Counted from the first letter of the stretch, positions 36,001 to 43,519 are shown. The stretch: 64,000 bases of DNA from UBA1952 sp965246765 (GCA_965246765.1 CBDFFJ010000004.1:124001-188000); one strand, 5' to 3'. Notes: generated by a model from the sequence alone, not told the origin. Numbers and translations are program-made.

Positions 36001-36563
36001 TAAAAGCCCGCCACGACTTCATCGTAGAGCAAAAGACTGACTTGGTAAATGCAAAGGATTCTCTTTTAGCTACGATTGAAGAAGTAGAAAGCACTGCCAA
36101 TGCCCGCTTCAAGGAAACCTTTGAGGCCGTCCGCGAAAACTTCGTGCAGGTTTTTAAAGCCCTCTTCACCGCAGAAGATTCCGCAGATTTGCGCCTTACC
36201 AACCCGGATAACATCGCCGAAAGCGGCATTGAAATATACGCGCAACCAAAAGGGAAGAAGCCATCTACGCTCACGCAATTGAGTGGTGGCGAAAAGACGC
36301 TGACTTCAACGGCTTTCCTTTTCGCCATCTACCTCATCAAGCCTGCGCCTTTCTGTATTCTGGACGAAGTGGACGCGCCGCTGGACGATGCTAACGTAGG
36401 CAAGTTCACCAACATGATTCGCAAGTTTTCCGACAACTCGCAGTTCATCATCGTGACGCACAACAAGCAGACTATGGCTGCTGTGGATGTGATTTACGGC
36501 GTTACGATGCAGGAGCCGGGGGTGAGTAAATTGGTGCCGGTGGATTTTAGGAGTCTGAACTAA
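33027..36563 (+). CDS. smc: chromosome segregation protein SMC
   Basis: Condensin ATPase of 1178 residues that compacts and segregates the chromosome with ScpA/ScpB. The N-terminal ATPase half has the Walker A GPNGCGKSN (31-39). Two long coiled-coil arms flank a hinge at about residues 495-650 (LEGYPDSIKFLKRNKEWG onward). The C-terminal half has the signature LSGGEK at 1085 and the Walker B LDEVDAPLDD at 1112. The start is a TTG at 33027, giving the universal N-terminus MRLRSLDIKGFKSF. scpA and scpB are not in the window. Confidence 0.97.
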   Translation: MRLRSLDIKGFKSFADKTQVLLDHPITGIVGPNGCGKSNIVDAIRWVIGEHKIKNLRSDNLEDLIFNGSRTRSASGMAEVSLTFENTRNLLPTEFTTVTITRKFYKNGESEYRLNDVACRLKDIHNLFLDTGVSNDSYAIIELGMVDDIIKDKEGSRRRMLEQAAGISIYKTRKKEAKQKLEATEADIARIEDLLFEIAANLRTLESQARKAERYFQIRGEYKEVSIELAKASLEHFNDQYKSLNEQERKEVDRKAELEAVVATGEAAIEKDKTALISHEQELNGLQKAFNELLNRVRQLEGDKRLAAQRLEHLRERERSLSETISGASQQLGKLEESIAFAGEQIASETAALDELRTALESLRKDVDEQRSAYDEAKRALDNTRSRVQTAQRRQFDAEKKVAIADTSVMNLQRNIQHLQEEAAGRATQIENIQKERATAEGTLESKGESLQVLLNRQEEVKGRILQGQEELESLRANLVEENRKLDARKNEHDLLKSLVDSLEGYPDSIKFLKRNKEWGSNAPLLSDVFVVQPEYRIAIESVLEQYLNYYVVENIGEAAAAIRLLERGKKGKANFLLLDKVAAQPRRNAPRRVPIEANAIPALNTIEVEEKFRSLAEHLLGNVFIYENLSEGTQSADGEMLVDKSGRYKTDSLTVAGGSVGSFEGNKIGRAKNLERLAAEIAALTETTTGLRKQISETQSKLAGFNAELADKTIEATRQEINRLQNSIANFANRIETYEGANATGKRRMEELQAQLTQTQESIAGTRVELTAVESEMREIASAVKEAEGAFAAVEGRFNTATQQYNAQNLQYTRQQSKLESLKGELKFRSNQLSDTRQQIEQAQHSLTAAKEHITETEYQLHSGDEELYKLLSRKEADERTLNEKDRAYYELRNAVSAAESALSQKRREKESADALLSGIKDKLGEMKLQLAGMKERLHVEFKVSLDEILDQPRHGEQTVEELTTDSDRMKKRLESMGEVNPTAIEAFTEVKARHDFIVEQKTDLVNAKDSLLATIEEVESTANARFKETFEAVRENFVQVFKALFTAEDSADLRLTNPDNIAESGIEIYAQPKGKKPSTLTQLSGGEKTLTSTAFLFAIYLIKPAPFCILDEVDAPLDDANVGKFTNMIRKFSDNSQFIIVTHNKQTMAAVDVIYGVTMQEPGVSKLVPVDFRSLN

Positions 36564-36571
36564 TATTGTTT

Positions 36572-37063
36572 ATGGTAAGATTAGAGTTTACGCTGACGTC
36601 TGAAGATATTCTGGCATTCAGACAAGCGCATTTTCTCAGGAGAAGGTTGCGTCGCGTCGTGCTTATTGCCGTAACCTCTTTTATAATGACACAGATTTTT
36701 TTTCATAAGAAACATGACAGCCTTACGGTCACTATAACTAGTGGATGTTTTGCTCTTCTGATTTTCAGTTTATTGGTTTTCTATGTCTGGAGCAAAGAAA
36801 CTCGCACTCCGTCAGATATTAAGTCTATGATCGGTCCGCAGCAGTTTATCTTTTCCGACAATGGTGTTGAGTATATCAACAACCAAGGTCAAGGAAAATT
36901 TAATTGGTCAACCATCGTCAACTTCAAGCGAAACGAAAAGGCTGAGTATCTATATATTGATGAGCAGCGTGCTTTTATCATTCCGATTCGGGCATTCGCA
37001 AATGAGCAAGAGAAGTCTGAATTTCAGAGAATTGCAAATAGGAATATGGGTTTAAATTCTTGA
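36572..37063 (+). CDS. YcxB-like membrane protein
   Basis: Protein of about 163 residues with two membrane helices (LIAVTSFIMTQIFF and ITSGCFALLIFSLLVFYVW). A C-terminal domain with GVEYINNQGQGKFNWSTIVN and YLYIDEQRAFIIPIRAF follows, which is the YcxB-like pattern. A TTG at 36566 could add two residues. It starts right after smc but is clearly more AT-rich than its neighbours, so it may have been acquired. Its function is unknown. Confidence 0.72.
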   Translation: MVRLEFTLTSEDILAFRQAHFLRRRLRRVVLIAVTSFIMTQIFFHKKHDSLTVTITSGCFALLIFSLLVFYVWSKETRTPSDIKSMIGPQQFIFSDNGVEYINNQGQGKFNWSTIVNFKRNEKAEYLYIDEQRAFIIPIRAFANEQEKSEFQRIANRNMGLNS

Positions 37064-37147
37064 CGTGAGTTAGGTTTTTAGACCGGAACTGTGCAATAAA
37101 AGCTGGTAGTTTTTTTTGCAGGCACAAATTTTTCATCCGTCAAAAGC

Positions 37148-37564
37148 ATGGAATCCGCCAACGAAAAATTCAACCGCTCCACCTACAACCGTCCTGAAGG
37201 CACCCGCACCTTGGACGCGCCCATTCTGCGCATCAACCTGCCGGATTATATCCGCCAAATCCGCACCGAAGCTGCATGGGAGAATGGCGACCGCAACGCA
37301 ATCACAGTGCTACACAGCGCGCACATGCGCATTGTGCTGGTGGCTTTAAAAGAAGGCGCAGAAATGTCCCGCCACGCGATTGACGGTGCGTTGTCCATTC
37401 AGGTATTTACCGGCCGCCTTTGGGTAGAAACCGACGCTCAAAGCTTTTCCATTGACGATGAAGAAATTGCGGCGCTGCAGCCTGGCTTGCCGCATTATGT
37501 TTTCGCAGAAAAAGAAAGCTTGTTCTTGCTAACGCTCGCCGGAAATACGGACGGTGAGTTCTGA
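37148..37564 (+). CDS. cupin-like protein
   Basis: Small cytoplasmic protein of 138 residues. The central part (RIVLVALKEGAEMSRHAIDGALSIQVFTGRLWVE, read with the following IAALQPGLPHYVFA) follows the two-motif cupin beta-barrel pattern with few metal-binding histidines. The N-terminal 30 residues are polar. Substrate unknown. A long T-run with TAGTTTT at about 37107-37118 is a possible promoter region. It converges on a DnaJ-domain gene 5 bp away. Confidence 0.75.
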   Translation: MESANEKFNRSTYNRPEGTRTLDAPILRINLPDYIRQIRTEAAWENGDRNAITVLHSAHMRIVLVALKEGAEMSRHAIDGALSIQVFTGRLWVETDAQSFSIDDEEIAALQPGLPHYVFAEKESLFLLTLAGNTDGEF

Positions 37565-37569
37565 ATGCC

Positions 37570-38220
37570 CTACTTGAGCAGGTATAACAATACCGCCAGG
37601 ATAATGGAAAACGCCAGCACAACCAGCGGCCTGTAAAACCTCCATTTAGCTTCCCGGTTGCGGCGCGCTATCCATTCAATCGCGCTGCGCTGCAGGTCTA
37701 GGTCAACGCCCGTCAGCATTTTTAGGCGTTCTGCAACCGGGCCGCTGTATTCGTGCCGCAAGTGTGTAGCGCTTCCAATCACAGAGTTAAAGATGGATTC
37801 CTTCAATTCCGGGGCGTCCTGCAGCACGCTAAGGTGCGCATCGCTGAGCAGGGCCAGTATGTACTCGCTGAGCGCAGCATGATTCATGCGATACGTGTCT
37901 ATTGACTTCATATGCTGTTCCAGTCGCTTCGCTTCATTTAGCAGCCATTCCGCGGTAATGCGTGTCGCGGTACTGCTGCGGTCGGCCAGGCCGCGAAGCC
38001 AGCGCTCTTCATCATAAGCCGCCCGGCGTGCGGGATTGGAAAGCAATTCGTAGGCAGCCTGTATCTCCGCGAAATGCGCGCCTGCAAAGGGATTTCCCGG
38101 CGCTTTGTCGGGATGATATTGCTTCGCCAATGCACGAAACGCCTTGCGGATAGCTTCGGCGTCGGCCGTCTGCGGCACGCCCAAGACGGCATAGTGATTC
38201 TTAAGCGTGCGGCTGCTCAT
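37570..38220 (-). CDS. J-domain protein with C-terminal membrane helix
   Basis: A 216-residue protein with an N-terminal J domain: LKNHYAVLGVPQTADAEAIR, the essential H36-P-D38 in KQYHPDKAPGN, and a closing AYDEERW. It would stimulate an Hsp70 such as DnaK. The middle is helical, and a single hydrophobic helix (FYRPLVVLAFSIILAVLLYLL) ends the protein, so it is tail-anchored in the membrane. It lacks the zinc and substrate domains of DnaJ and the HscB signature. The start at 38220 begins right before the J domain. Confidence 0.87.
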   Translation of the reverse strand: MSSRTLKNHYAVLGVPQTADAEAIRKAFRALAKQYHPDKAPGNPFAGAHFAEIQAAYELLSNPARRAAYDEERWLRGLADRSSTATRITAEWLLNEAKRLEQHMKSIDTYRMNHAALSEYILALLSDAHLSVLQDAPELKESIFNSVIGSATHLRHEYSGPVAERLKMLTGVDLDLQRSAIEWIARRNREAKWRFYRPLVVLAFSIILAVLLYLLK

Positions 38221-38248
38221 GGCGGTAAAACGAAAGTAGCTAATCAGC

Positions 38249-38279
38249 AAAAAAGCAGCGCCATCAGGCGCTGCTTTTT
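38249..38279. terminator. bidirectional intrinsic terminator
   Basis: Stem AGCAGCGCC (38254-38262) with GGCGCTGCT (38267-38275), loop ATCA, flanked by an A-run and a T-run. It separates the small acidic-protein gene from the J-domain gene on the minus strand. Confidence 0.85.
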
Positions 38280-38301
38280 GTTCTAAAAATTGACAGAGCC
38301 T

Positions 38302-38502
38302 TTAGCTCGCTCCGCCGTCACCCGCGCTTCCGCCGCCGCTGCCGGAGCCGAAGTCCATTATGCTTTCGTCGTCTGAATCTGAAAGCACCTCGTCTTCGCC
38401 AGTGTCCAGATTGTGGGTGACTTTGGCTTTGCTGCTTTGCGTATCGTTGCTAAATGGCTTGTCGGCTTCATTGCCGGATTGGGAATTGTCAGGCGTGTTC
38501 AT
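38302..38502 (-). CDS. small acidic protein, hypothetical
   Basis: A 66-residue frame starting MNTPDNSQSGNEADKPFSND, rich in Asp, Ser, Gly and Asn, with DTGEDEVLSDSDDESIMDF and a glycine-serine tail. It is followed 23 bp later by a strong terminator, which supports it as a real transcript. No fold is expected. I do not recognise a family. A longer start at 38532 is possible but would add only ten polar residues. Confidence 0.5.
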   Translation of the reverse strand: MNTPDNSQSGNEADKPFSNDTQSSKAKVTHNLDTGEDEVLSDSDDESIMDFGSGSGGGSAGDGGAS

Positions 38503-38552
38503 GCTTGTATTATTTTGTGCCTGAGTCACCACTAAAAGCGTTCCGCGAAAGA

Positions 38553-38930
38553 ATGCCGAACCGAATCATCTCATACCATCCTGCACTGAAGATGCTGGCG
38601 CGCAGGCTGAGGCAGGAAGGCACATTTGCCGAAATTTCGCTTTGGAAGCGCATTCAGCGCAAAGCGCTCGGCGTAGAATTTCACCGCCAGCTGCCGATTG
38701 ATAATTTCAATGTGGACTTTTACTGCCATGAATTATTCCTTGCCATAGAAATTGACTGCGGCAGCCATAAAGATGAAGTTGTAAGCACGCGAGATGCCTC
38801 GCGGCAGGCCAGGCTGGAAGGCTTGGGCGTGCGCTTCATTCGCTTTACGGAAAGCGATGTGCGGCAAAAGATGGATGAGGTACTGATGAAACTACAAGCA
38901 ATGATTGAACATCTGCAACAGCAGAGGTAG
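38553..38930 (+). CDS. DUF559 (Vsr-like) endonuclease-domain protein
   Basis: A 125-residue protein of the DUF559 family, related in fold to the very-short-patch repair endonuclease Vsr. Visible are the N-terminal ARRLRQEGTFAEISLWKRIQ, then RKALGVEFHRQLPIDNFNVDFYC, and the acidic catalytic region LFLAIEIDCGSHKD, followed by RQARLEGLGVRFIRFTESDV. The start at 38553 gives the normal family N-terminus. No cytosine methyltransferase is beside it. A 113-bp hairpin begins 38 bp after its stop. The biological role of stand-alone DUF559 proteins is not known to me. Confidence 0.85.
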   Translation: MPNRIISYHPALKMLARRLRQEGTFAEISLWKRIQRKALGVEFHRQLPIDNFNVDFYCHELFLAIEIDCGSHKDEVVSTRDASRQARLEGLGVRFIRFTESDVRQKMDEVLMKLQAMIEHLQQQR

Positions 38931-38968
38931 CCGGCTCCTTCCCCCTTGGTGTGCAGGCTTAGCGGGCG

Positions 38969-39081
38969 GCGAAGGGGGACGTGCGCGGGCAGCGTGCGGT
39001 GGCAGGGGGATGTGGCTCCCGTTCCCGCTCCAGAAAACATCCCCCTGCTCACGCACAAAGCTGCCGCACGTCCCCCTTCGC
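38969..39081. repeat. 113-bp nested inverted repeat (G-run/C-run hairpin)
   Basis: The outer arms GCGAAGGGGGACGTGCG (38969-38985) and the exact complement (39065-39081) are 17 bp. The inner arms GCAGGGGGATGT (39002-39013) and its complement (39037-39048) are 12 bp. The stretch between them pairs partly (GCAGCGTGCG against CGCAC-aaa-GCTGC). Further AAGGGGGA/TCCCCCTT words lie outside at about 38938-38946 and 39111-39119. It directly follows the DUF559 gene. Confidence 0.9.
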
Positions 39082-39146
39082 TCACGCACAAGGCAACGCG
39101 CAAGGGGGATTACCGAGGCAAACGCACTAGAGAAGGCGCCTAAAAC

Positions 39147-39178
39147 AAATCAGCCCACCTGGTAGGGCGGGCTGATTT
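39147..39178 (-). terminator. terminator of pnp
   Basis: Stem AAATCAGCCC (39147-39156) with GGGCTGATTT (39169-39178), 12-base loop, and a T-rich run on the minus strand. It lies 22 bp after the pnp stop. Confidence 0.8.
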
Positions 39179-39199
39179 TAATCATTCTAAAAAGCAGTC

Positions 39200-41680
39200 T
39201 TACAGTGCAAGGTCTGCGTCATCAACATCACCACCACCACTATTCCCAGCATTAAAGCCTGAATTCATCTGTGATTGTTGCTGCTGGCCGGCGTCACCAC
39301 CGTTGGCGTTGTTATTCCCGCCACCGTTGTTTTCAATATTGTTATCAAACTCACGCTTTGGACGCTCCGGACGGTCGCCACGCTCAGGACGCTCGCGGCG
39401 CTCACCACGCTGCTCACCGCCTCCGCCGCTATTACGACGGTCGCCGCCGCGGTCGCCATCACGGCGCTGACGGTCGCCGCCACCGCCCTCGCGGCGCTCA
39501 CCGCGCTCCGGGCGATCACGGCGCTCCTGCTCTACATAGCCTTCCGGCTGTGGAAGGAGTGCCTTGCGGCTGAGGCGCAGCTTGCCAGTCTTTGGGTCAG
39601 TGCCTACCAGCTTGATTTTTACCTTGTCGCCTTCCTTCATTACGCCTTCCAATGTGTCCAGACGGCTCCAGCTTACTTCCGAGATGTGCAGCAGACCTTG
39701 CTTGCCGGGCATAAACTCTACGAATGCGCCGAATGGCATAATGCTCTTCACGGTGCCTTCATATTCTGCGCCTACTTCCGGCTGCTGCACGATGCTCTTT
39801 ATCCAGACCATCGCCTTGTCCAGATTGTCCTTGTTGTCGGAGAAGACCTTCACGTAGCCCTTGCCTTCCTTCTCGTCCACAGAAATCTTCGTGCTTGTCT
39901 CGCGCTGGATTTCCTGAATAATCTTTCCGCCGGGGCCGATGATGGCGCCGATGAATTCGGAATCAATGATGATTTGCTCAACGCGCGGCGTGTGCGGCTT
40001 CAGCTCCGGACGGTAAGCTGGCATCACCTCATACATCGCATCCAGAATGTGCAGGCGACCCTGACGGGCTTGCGAAAGCGCAGCGCGCATTACATCCATG
40101 CTCAGACCATCCACCTTGATATCCATCTGGATGCCGCAGATGCCGTCGCGGGTGCCGGTAACTTTAAAGTCCATGTCTCCAAGGTGGTCCTCGTCGCCAA
40201 GGATGTCGGTGAGGACGGCATACTTGCCATCTTCAGCGCGGGAGATAAGGCCCATTGCTACGCCGCTCACGTGCTTAGGAAAGGGAACGCCAGCGTCCAT
40301 CAGCGCCAGCGAACCGGCGCAAACCGTAGCCATAGAAGAAGAGCCATTAGACTCAAGAATGTCAGAAACTACACGGATAGTATAAGGATATTCCTCGCCC
40401 GGCAGCATTTGCGCCAGCGAGCGCTTGGCAAGGTTGCCATGGCCCACCTCGCGACGCCCGGGGCCGCGCTGAGGCTTTACTTCGCCCGTAGAAAACGGCG
40501 GGAAGTTGTAGTGCAGGATGAAGTTGGAATAGTTAGAAACGGCAGCGCTTTCAATAAGCAACTCGTCTTCTGAAGTGCCGAGTGTAGCCGTAGTCAACGA
40601 CTGCGTTTCGCCACGGGTAAATAGCGCAGAGCCGTGCGGGCCAGGCAGATAATCTGTTTCCATAGCAAGGCCACGCACCTCGTCCGTCTTACGACCGTCA
40701 AGGCGAACGCCTTCGTCCAGAATCATGTCGCGGACTGTGTGGTATTGCAGGTCGTCAAAGTAGCGCTTGGCAGCACCCCAGACTTCGCCGGAAAGCTCTG
40801 CAGCGTCTTCAAGGCCTTCCTGCAGATGTACTTTCAGTGCGGCAGAAAGCTCTTTGTAGTGTCCGCTGCGCTCATGCTTGGCAGAACCACCACGGCTGAT
40901 TTCAAGCATGCGCTGCTTAGCAAACGCTTCAACCTTTGCCTTTAGTTCTTCGTTGACTTCAGCGCCCTTTACTTCACGCTTTGCTGGATTTCCAACAGCG
41001 GCGCGAAGCTCTTCCTGAGCCTTTACCTGCTGTTTGATGGCTTCGTGGCCCAGCTCAATAGCCTTTACCACGTCCTCTTCCTGGCACTCCTTGCTTTCGC
41101 CTTCCACCATCATGATATTCTTATCGGTTGCGGCGATAATGAAGTTCATGTCGGCAGTCATTAGCTGCGTGCGGGTAGGGTTGATGATGAACTGACCATC
41201 AACGCGGCCAACGCGTGTCTCAGAGATGATTTCCTGAATTGGAACGTCGCTCACTGCGAGCGCGGCGGATGCGGCAAGGCAAGCCAGCGCATCAGGCATT
41301 ACTTCAGGGTCGGACGAAACGAGGGTAACGATTACCTGGACCTCGCAGAGATAATCTTCCGGGAAGAGCGGGCGCAGGGCGCGGTCAATCAGGCGGGAAA
41401 TCAGGATTTCGGAATCAGTGATACGACCTTCGCGCTTGAAGAATGAGCCGGGAATGCGGCCTGCAGACGCGAATTTTTCCTGGTAGTCAACGGTCAGCGG
41501 AAAGAAGCTTTGGCCTGGCTTAGGCTCGCGTGTGGCTACTACGGTAGCAAGTATCATACAGTTGCCGCAGCGTACTACTACGGCGCCATCGGCCTGGCGG
41601 GCAAGTTTGCCGGTTTCCAGCGTAACGGTTTGTCCGTTAGCCAACTGGAAGCTTACGGATTTGGGATTCAATTGCAACAT
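39200..41680 (-). CDS. pnp: polyribonucleotide nucleotidyltransferase with RG-rich tail
   Basis: Phosphorolytic 3'-5' exoribonuclease of the RNA decay machinery, 826 residues. Two RNase PH domains (first from residue 1, second from about 320 with LPGPHGSALFTRGETQSL), a KH domain (FIGAIIGPGGKIIQEI) and an S1 domain (GAEYEGTVKSIMPFGAFVEF) are in the usual order. After the S1 domain comes a tail of about 107 residues (720-826) full of RRD, ERG, RGG, Asn and Gln, ending in an acidic DVDDADLAL. E. coli PNPase (711 residues) has no such tail. The tail looks like a disordered RNA-binding or scaffold region. Confidence 0.96.
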   Translation of the reverse strand: MLQLNPKSVSFQLANGQTVTLETGKLARQADGAVVVRCGNCMILATVVATREPKPGQSFFPLTVDYQEKFASAGRIPGSFFKREGRITDSEILISRLIDRALRPLFPEDYLCEVQVIVTLVSSDPEVMPDALACLAASAALAVSDVPIQEIISETRVGRVDGQFIINPTRTQLMTADMNFIIAATDKNIMMVEGESKECQEEDVVKAIELGHEAIKQQVKAQEELRAAVGNPAKREVKGAEVNEELKAKVEAFAKQRMLEISRGGSAKHERSGHYKELSAALKVHLQEGLEDAAELSGEVWGAAKRYFDDLQYHTVRDMILDEGVRLDGRKTDEVRGLAMETDYLPGPHGSALFTRGETQSLTTATLGTSEDELLIESAAVSNYSNFILHYNFPPFSTGEVKPQRGPGRREVGHGNLAKRSLAQMLPGEEYPYTIRVVSDILESNGSSSMATVCAGSLALMDAGVPFPKHVSGVAMGLISRAEDGKYAVLTDILGDEDHLGDMDFKVTGTRDGICGIQMDIKVDGLSMDVMRAALSQARQGRLHILDAMYEVMPAYRPELKPHTPRVEQIIIDSEFIGAIIGPGGKIIQEIQRETSTKISVDEKEGKGYVKVFSDNKDNLDKAMVWIKSIVQQPEVGAEYEGTVKSIMPFGAFVEFMPGKQGLLHISEVSWSRLDTLEGVMKEGDKVKIKLVGTDPKTGKLRLSRKALLPQPEGYVEQERRDRPERGERREGGGGDRQRRDGDRGGDRRNSGGGGEQRGERRERPERGDRPERPKREFDNNIENNGGGNNNANGGDAGQQQQSQMNSGFNAGNSGGGDVDDADLAL

Positions 41681-41825
41681 GTGCGTGTAAAGGGAGATTT
41701 AGGCAGCCTGTTTCAGCTTTGGGCAGGCTACGGGATGAGAAATGAAAAAGAGGAATGTCAGTGTCTTCGTTGCTGTAAAGCAAACCAGTAAGCGAGAGGC
41801 TTGAAATTGCCAATCGCCACACGGA

Positions 41826-41924
41826 TTACTCAGGCAACTTTTCAGTAACAGTAGTAATCAATTGATACACGAGGAAGCCAAAAATGGTCAGGCCAAAAAC
41901 GGTTCCTACTACAAGCTGAGACAT
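41826..41924 (-). CDS. 32-residue small membrane protein
   Basis: A tiny frame reading MSQLVVGTVFGLTIFGFLVY and then QLITTVTEKLPE before its stop. One membrane helix fills most of it. It starts 4 bp after the stop of the 77-residue membrane protein gene, so the two look like an operon. It is too short for homology to be judged by eye, but the spacing and clean hydrophobic/polar split support it. Small hydrophobic proteins of this kind may be regulators, assembly factors or toxin-like peptides; I cannot tell which. Confidence 0.5.
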   Translation of the reverse strand: MSQLVVGTVFGLTIFGFLVYQLITTVTEKLPE

Positions 41925-41928
41925 ACAT

Positions 41929-42162
41929 TCAGGATATTTTGGAAATCAACTGTTTGATTTGCCTTGTGATAACTGCAATGAGGAATACAATCAGAATAAT
42001 AGAACAGGCGCCCAAGTTCATTAGTCGGCTCTGAATAGGCGAAAGGCTTTCTTTGACTACTAAGGTACCAACTCCGGTTCCAAGGGCAATCAAAAGGATA
42101 AAGTAAAACTTCAAGAACTCAGTCTTCAGTTTTACGCGCTCCTTTGCTTGTTCGGTACTCAT
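41929..42162 (-). CDS. 77-residue membrane protein, unknown function
   Basis: A small protein starting MSTEQAKERVKLKTEFLKFY with two membrane helices (FILLIALGTGVGTLVV and LGACSIILIVFLIAVI) and a basic C-terminus. It is AT-rich. It is placed between rpsO and pnp, a junction that is normally tight, and is followed after 4 bp by a 32-residue membrane protein. A terminator after rpsO separates it from that gene. I do not recognise a family. Confidence 0.65.
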   Translation of the reverse strand: MSTEQAKERVKLKTEFLKFYFILLIALGTGVGTLVVKESLSPIQSRLMNLGACSIILIVFLIAVITRQIKQLISKIS

Positions 42163-42178
42163 GGTAATTACTAAAAAC

Positions 42179-42210
42179 AACTATTCCCAACTTGAAGGTT
42201 GGGAATAGTT
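42179..42210 (-). terminator. terminator of rpsO
   Basis: A perfect 13-bp stem (42179-42191 with 42198-42210), 6-base loop, followed on the minus strand by GTTTTTAG. It lies 16 bp after the rpsO stop, so the genes downstream need another promoter. Confidence 0.88.
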
Positions 42211-42226
42211 AATGGAAAAGCGAATT

Positions 42227-42499
42227 TTACTTACGAAGACCGAGCTTCTCAATCAGCGAACGATACAGGGTGATGTCCTTCTTCGCCAGGTAAGTGAGGA
42301 GGCGCTTGCGGCGGCCTACCATCATAACGAGGCCGCGCTCGGAATTAAAATCCTTCTTCTGGCCCTTTACGTGGGCCGAAATGTGGTTGATACGCTCGGT
42401 AAGCATAGCAACCTGAGCCTCAATGGAGCCGGTATTAGTTTCGGAAGCTCCGTGTGTAGCAAAAAGGTTCTTCTTAGCAGCAGTTGTAAGGTGGGACAT
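42227..42499 (-). CDS. rpsO: 30S ribosomal protein S15
   Basis: Primary 16S rRNA-binding protein of 90 residues. The family pattern is clear: TGSIEAQVAMLTERINHISA, HVKGQKKDFNSERGLVMMVG, RRKRLLTYLAKKD and YRSLIEKLGLRK. It lies upstream of pnp as in most bacteria, but two small genes and a terminator come between. Its leader of about 60 nt holds a small GC hairpin. Confidence 0.97.
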   Translation of the reverse strand: MSHLTTAAKKNLFATHGASETNTGSIEAQVAMLTERINHISAHVKGQKKDFNSERGLVMMVGRRKRLLTYLAKKDITLYRSLIEKLGLRK

Positions 42500-42524
42500 G
42501 ATGAAAACGTGTCGTGAAGTTTAG

Positions 42525-42568
42525 GCGCGGCATTCGCGCTTTCTTGAATTTTTGAGTGTGCGAAAGTA
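42525..42568 (-). promoter_or_regulatory. rpsO promoter and leader hairpin
   Basis: TACTTTCG on the minus strand at 42561-42568 is one base off the -7 consensus. The leader then contains the stem GCGCG/CGCGC (42525-42529 with 42535-42539). In other bacteria S15 represses its own mRNA by binding the leader, so this hairpin is a candidate site. That is inference only. Confidence 0.4.
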
Positions 42569-42734
42569 TTAAAGCATTACCGAAAAGAAAAATCAATTTT
42601 AAGGTGGGAAGTTAAACCCATGGCATTTTTTTTTTTGATGTACATTGTGCAAAGGCAGAGATAGTCGCGAATATCTTGGGAGTTTTTGTCGGGGATGCTG
42701 AAAACCGAATAGAGTAGGCAGGCTCTAAAACTAA

Positions 42735-43385
42735 ATGCACATGATAAAAAGAATATGTGTTATGGTACTGCTCTTCATTGGTACTGTAACAGTTTCTAAT
42801 GCGATGAAGGTTTATGCCTTCTATGTTGGACAATACCCTCAGACAAATTGCCACAAGATACACATAGTGGTAACTGATGACAAGGGTAACGTCTATGCTT
42901 CTGGTGATGTAAACGTTGGTACTGGCGGTCCATGTGGTATGGTAGCTCCGAACCCTAACTGCCCTGACGATGGGCAATATGGAATAACGACTGATACAGG
43001 GTCCACGTATTGCTTCTCAACACTTTTTAGCCAGAACAGCGGATTATATCAGGAAGTGATTGATTCTGCAAATAATGTAATTCCCAGTCAACGGATACCC
43101 CTCTCTATTACGCCTGTGCCAACAACGAAGTACGTTATTGTCGCACCTAATATTCTAAATGATGGCCAACTAAGTTTGAGAATAGAATTTCAAAATTCTA
43201 TTGAATCTACGCAGTTGAGCGTTGATATTATGGACATAGCTGGGAAACTAGTACATCACCAGAAAATAGAAAATACAGGAAGTCAAGTAATAACCTTACC
43301 AAAAGGTACGGAATCTGGACTTTACATTGTGCAACTAAAGAATGCAAATATAGTTTTGCAACAAGAAAAACTCACAATTCAATAG
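42735..43385 (+). CDS. secreted protein with T9SS type A sorting domain
   Basis: A 216-residue exported protein: signal peptide (MIKRICVMVLLFIGTVTVSNA), a middle domain with several Cys and Pro (CHKIHIVVTDDKGNVY, CPDDGQYGITTDTG), and a C-terminal sorting domain. The latter reads LSVDIMDIAGKLVHHQKIEN, then LPKGTESGLYIVQLKN and ends in KLTIQ. Such domains direct cargo through the type IX secretion system to the cell surface or medium. The gene is AT-rich compared with its surroundings and has its own strong terminator, so it may have been acquired. Function of the middle domain unknown. Confidence 0.88.
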   Translation: MHMIKRICVMVLLFIGTVTVSNAMKVYAFYVGQYPQTNCHKIHIVVTDDKGNVYASGDVNVGTGGPCGMVAPNPNCPDDGQYGITTDTGSTYCFSTLFSQNSGLYQEVIDSANNVIPSQRIPLSITPVPTTKYVIVAPNILNDGQLSLRIEFQNSIESTQLSVDIMDIAGKLVHHQKIENTGSQVITLPKGTESGLYIVQLKNANIVLQQEKLTIQ

Positions 43386-43395
43386 TACAGAAGAT

Positions 43396-43440
43396 AATCA
43401 AATAAAAGGCGCTATTATTAATAGCGCCTTTTATTTGATT
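43396..43440 (+). terminator. strong terminator with 21-bp stem
   Basis: 43396-43416 pairs perfectly with 43420-43440 around a 3-base loop; the core is GGCGCTATT/AATAGCGCC followed by TTTTATTT. It lies 10 bp after the T9SS cargo gene. Confidence 0.92.
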
Positions 43441-43519
43441 ATAATATTTTTTAAACTAAATAATAGTTAATATATTTAATTAGACTCAGAAAATAAAACT
43501 GACTAACTTCAGGATTGAT

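Noticed and set aside
37570..38220. HscB partner of hscA
   Set aside because: The protein has a J domain but a membrane tail and no HscB C-terminal bundle, and it lies 6 kb away.
39275..40573. 432-codon open frame opposite pnp
   Set aside because: Antisense to the conserved PNPase domains and its repetitive tail; no family features or start signal.
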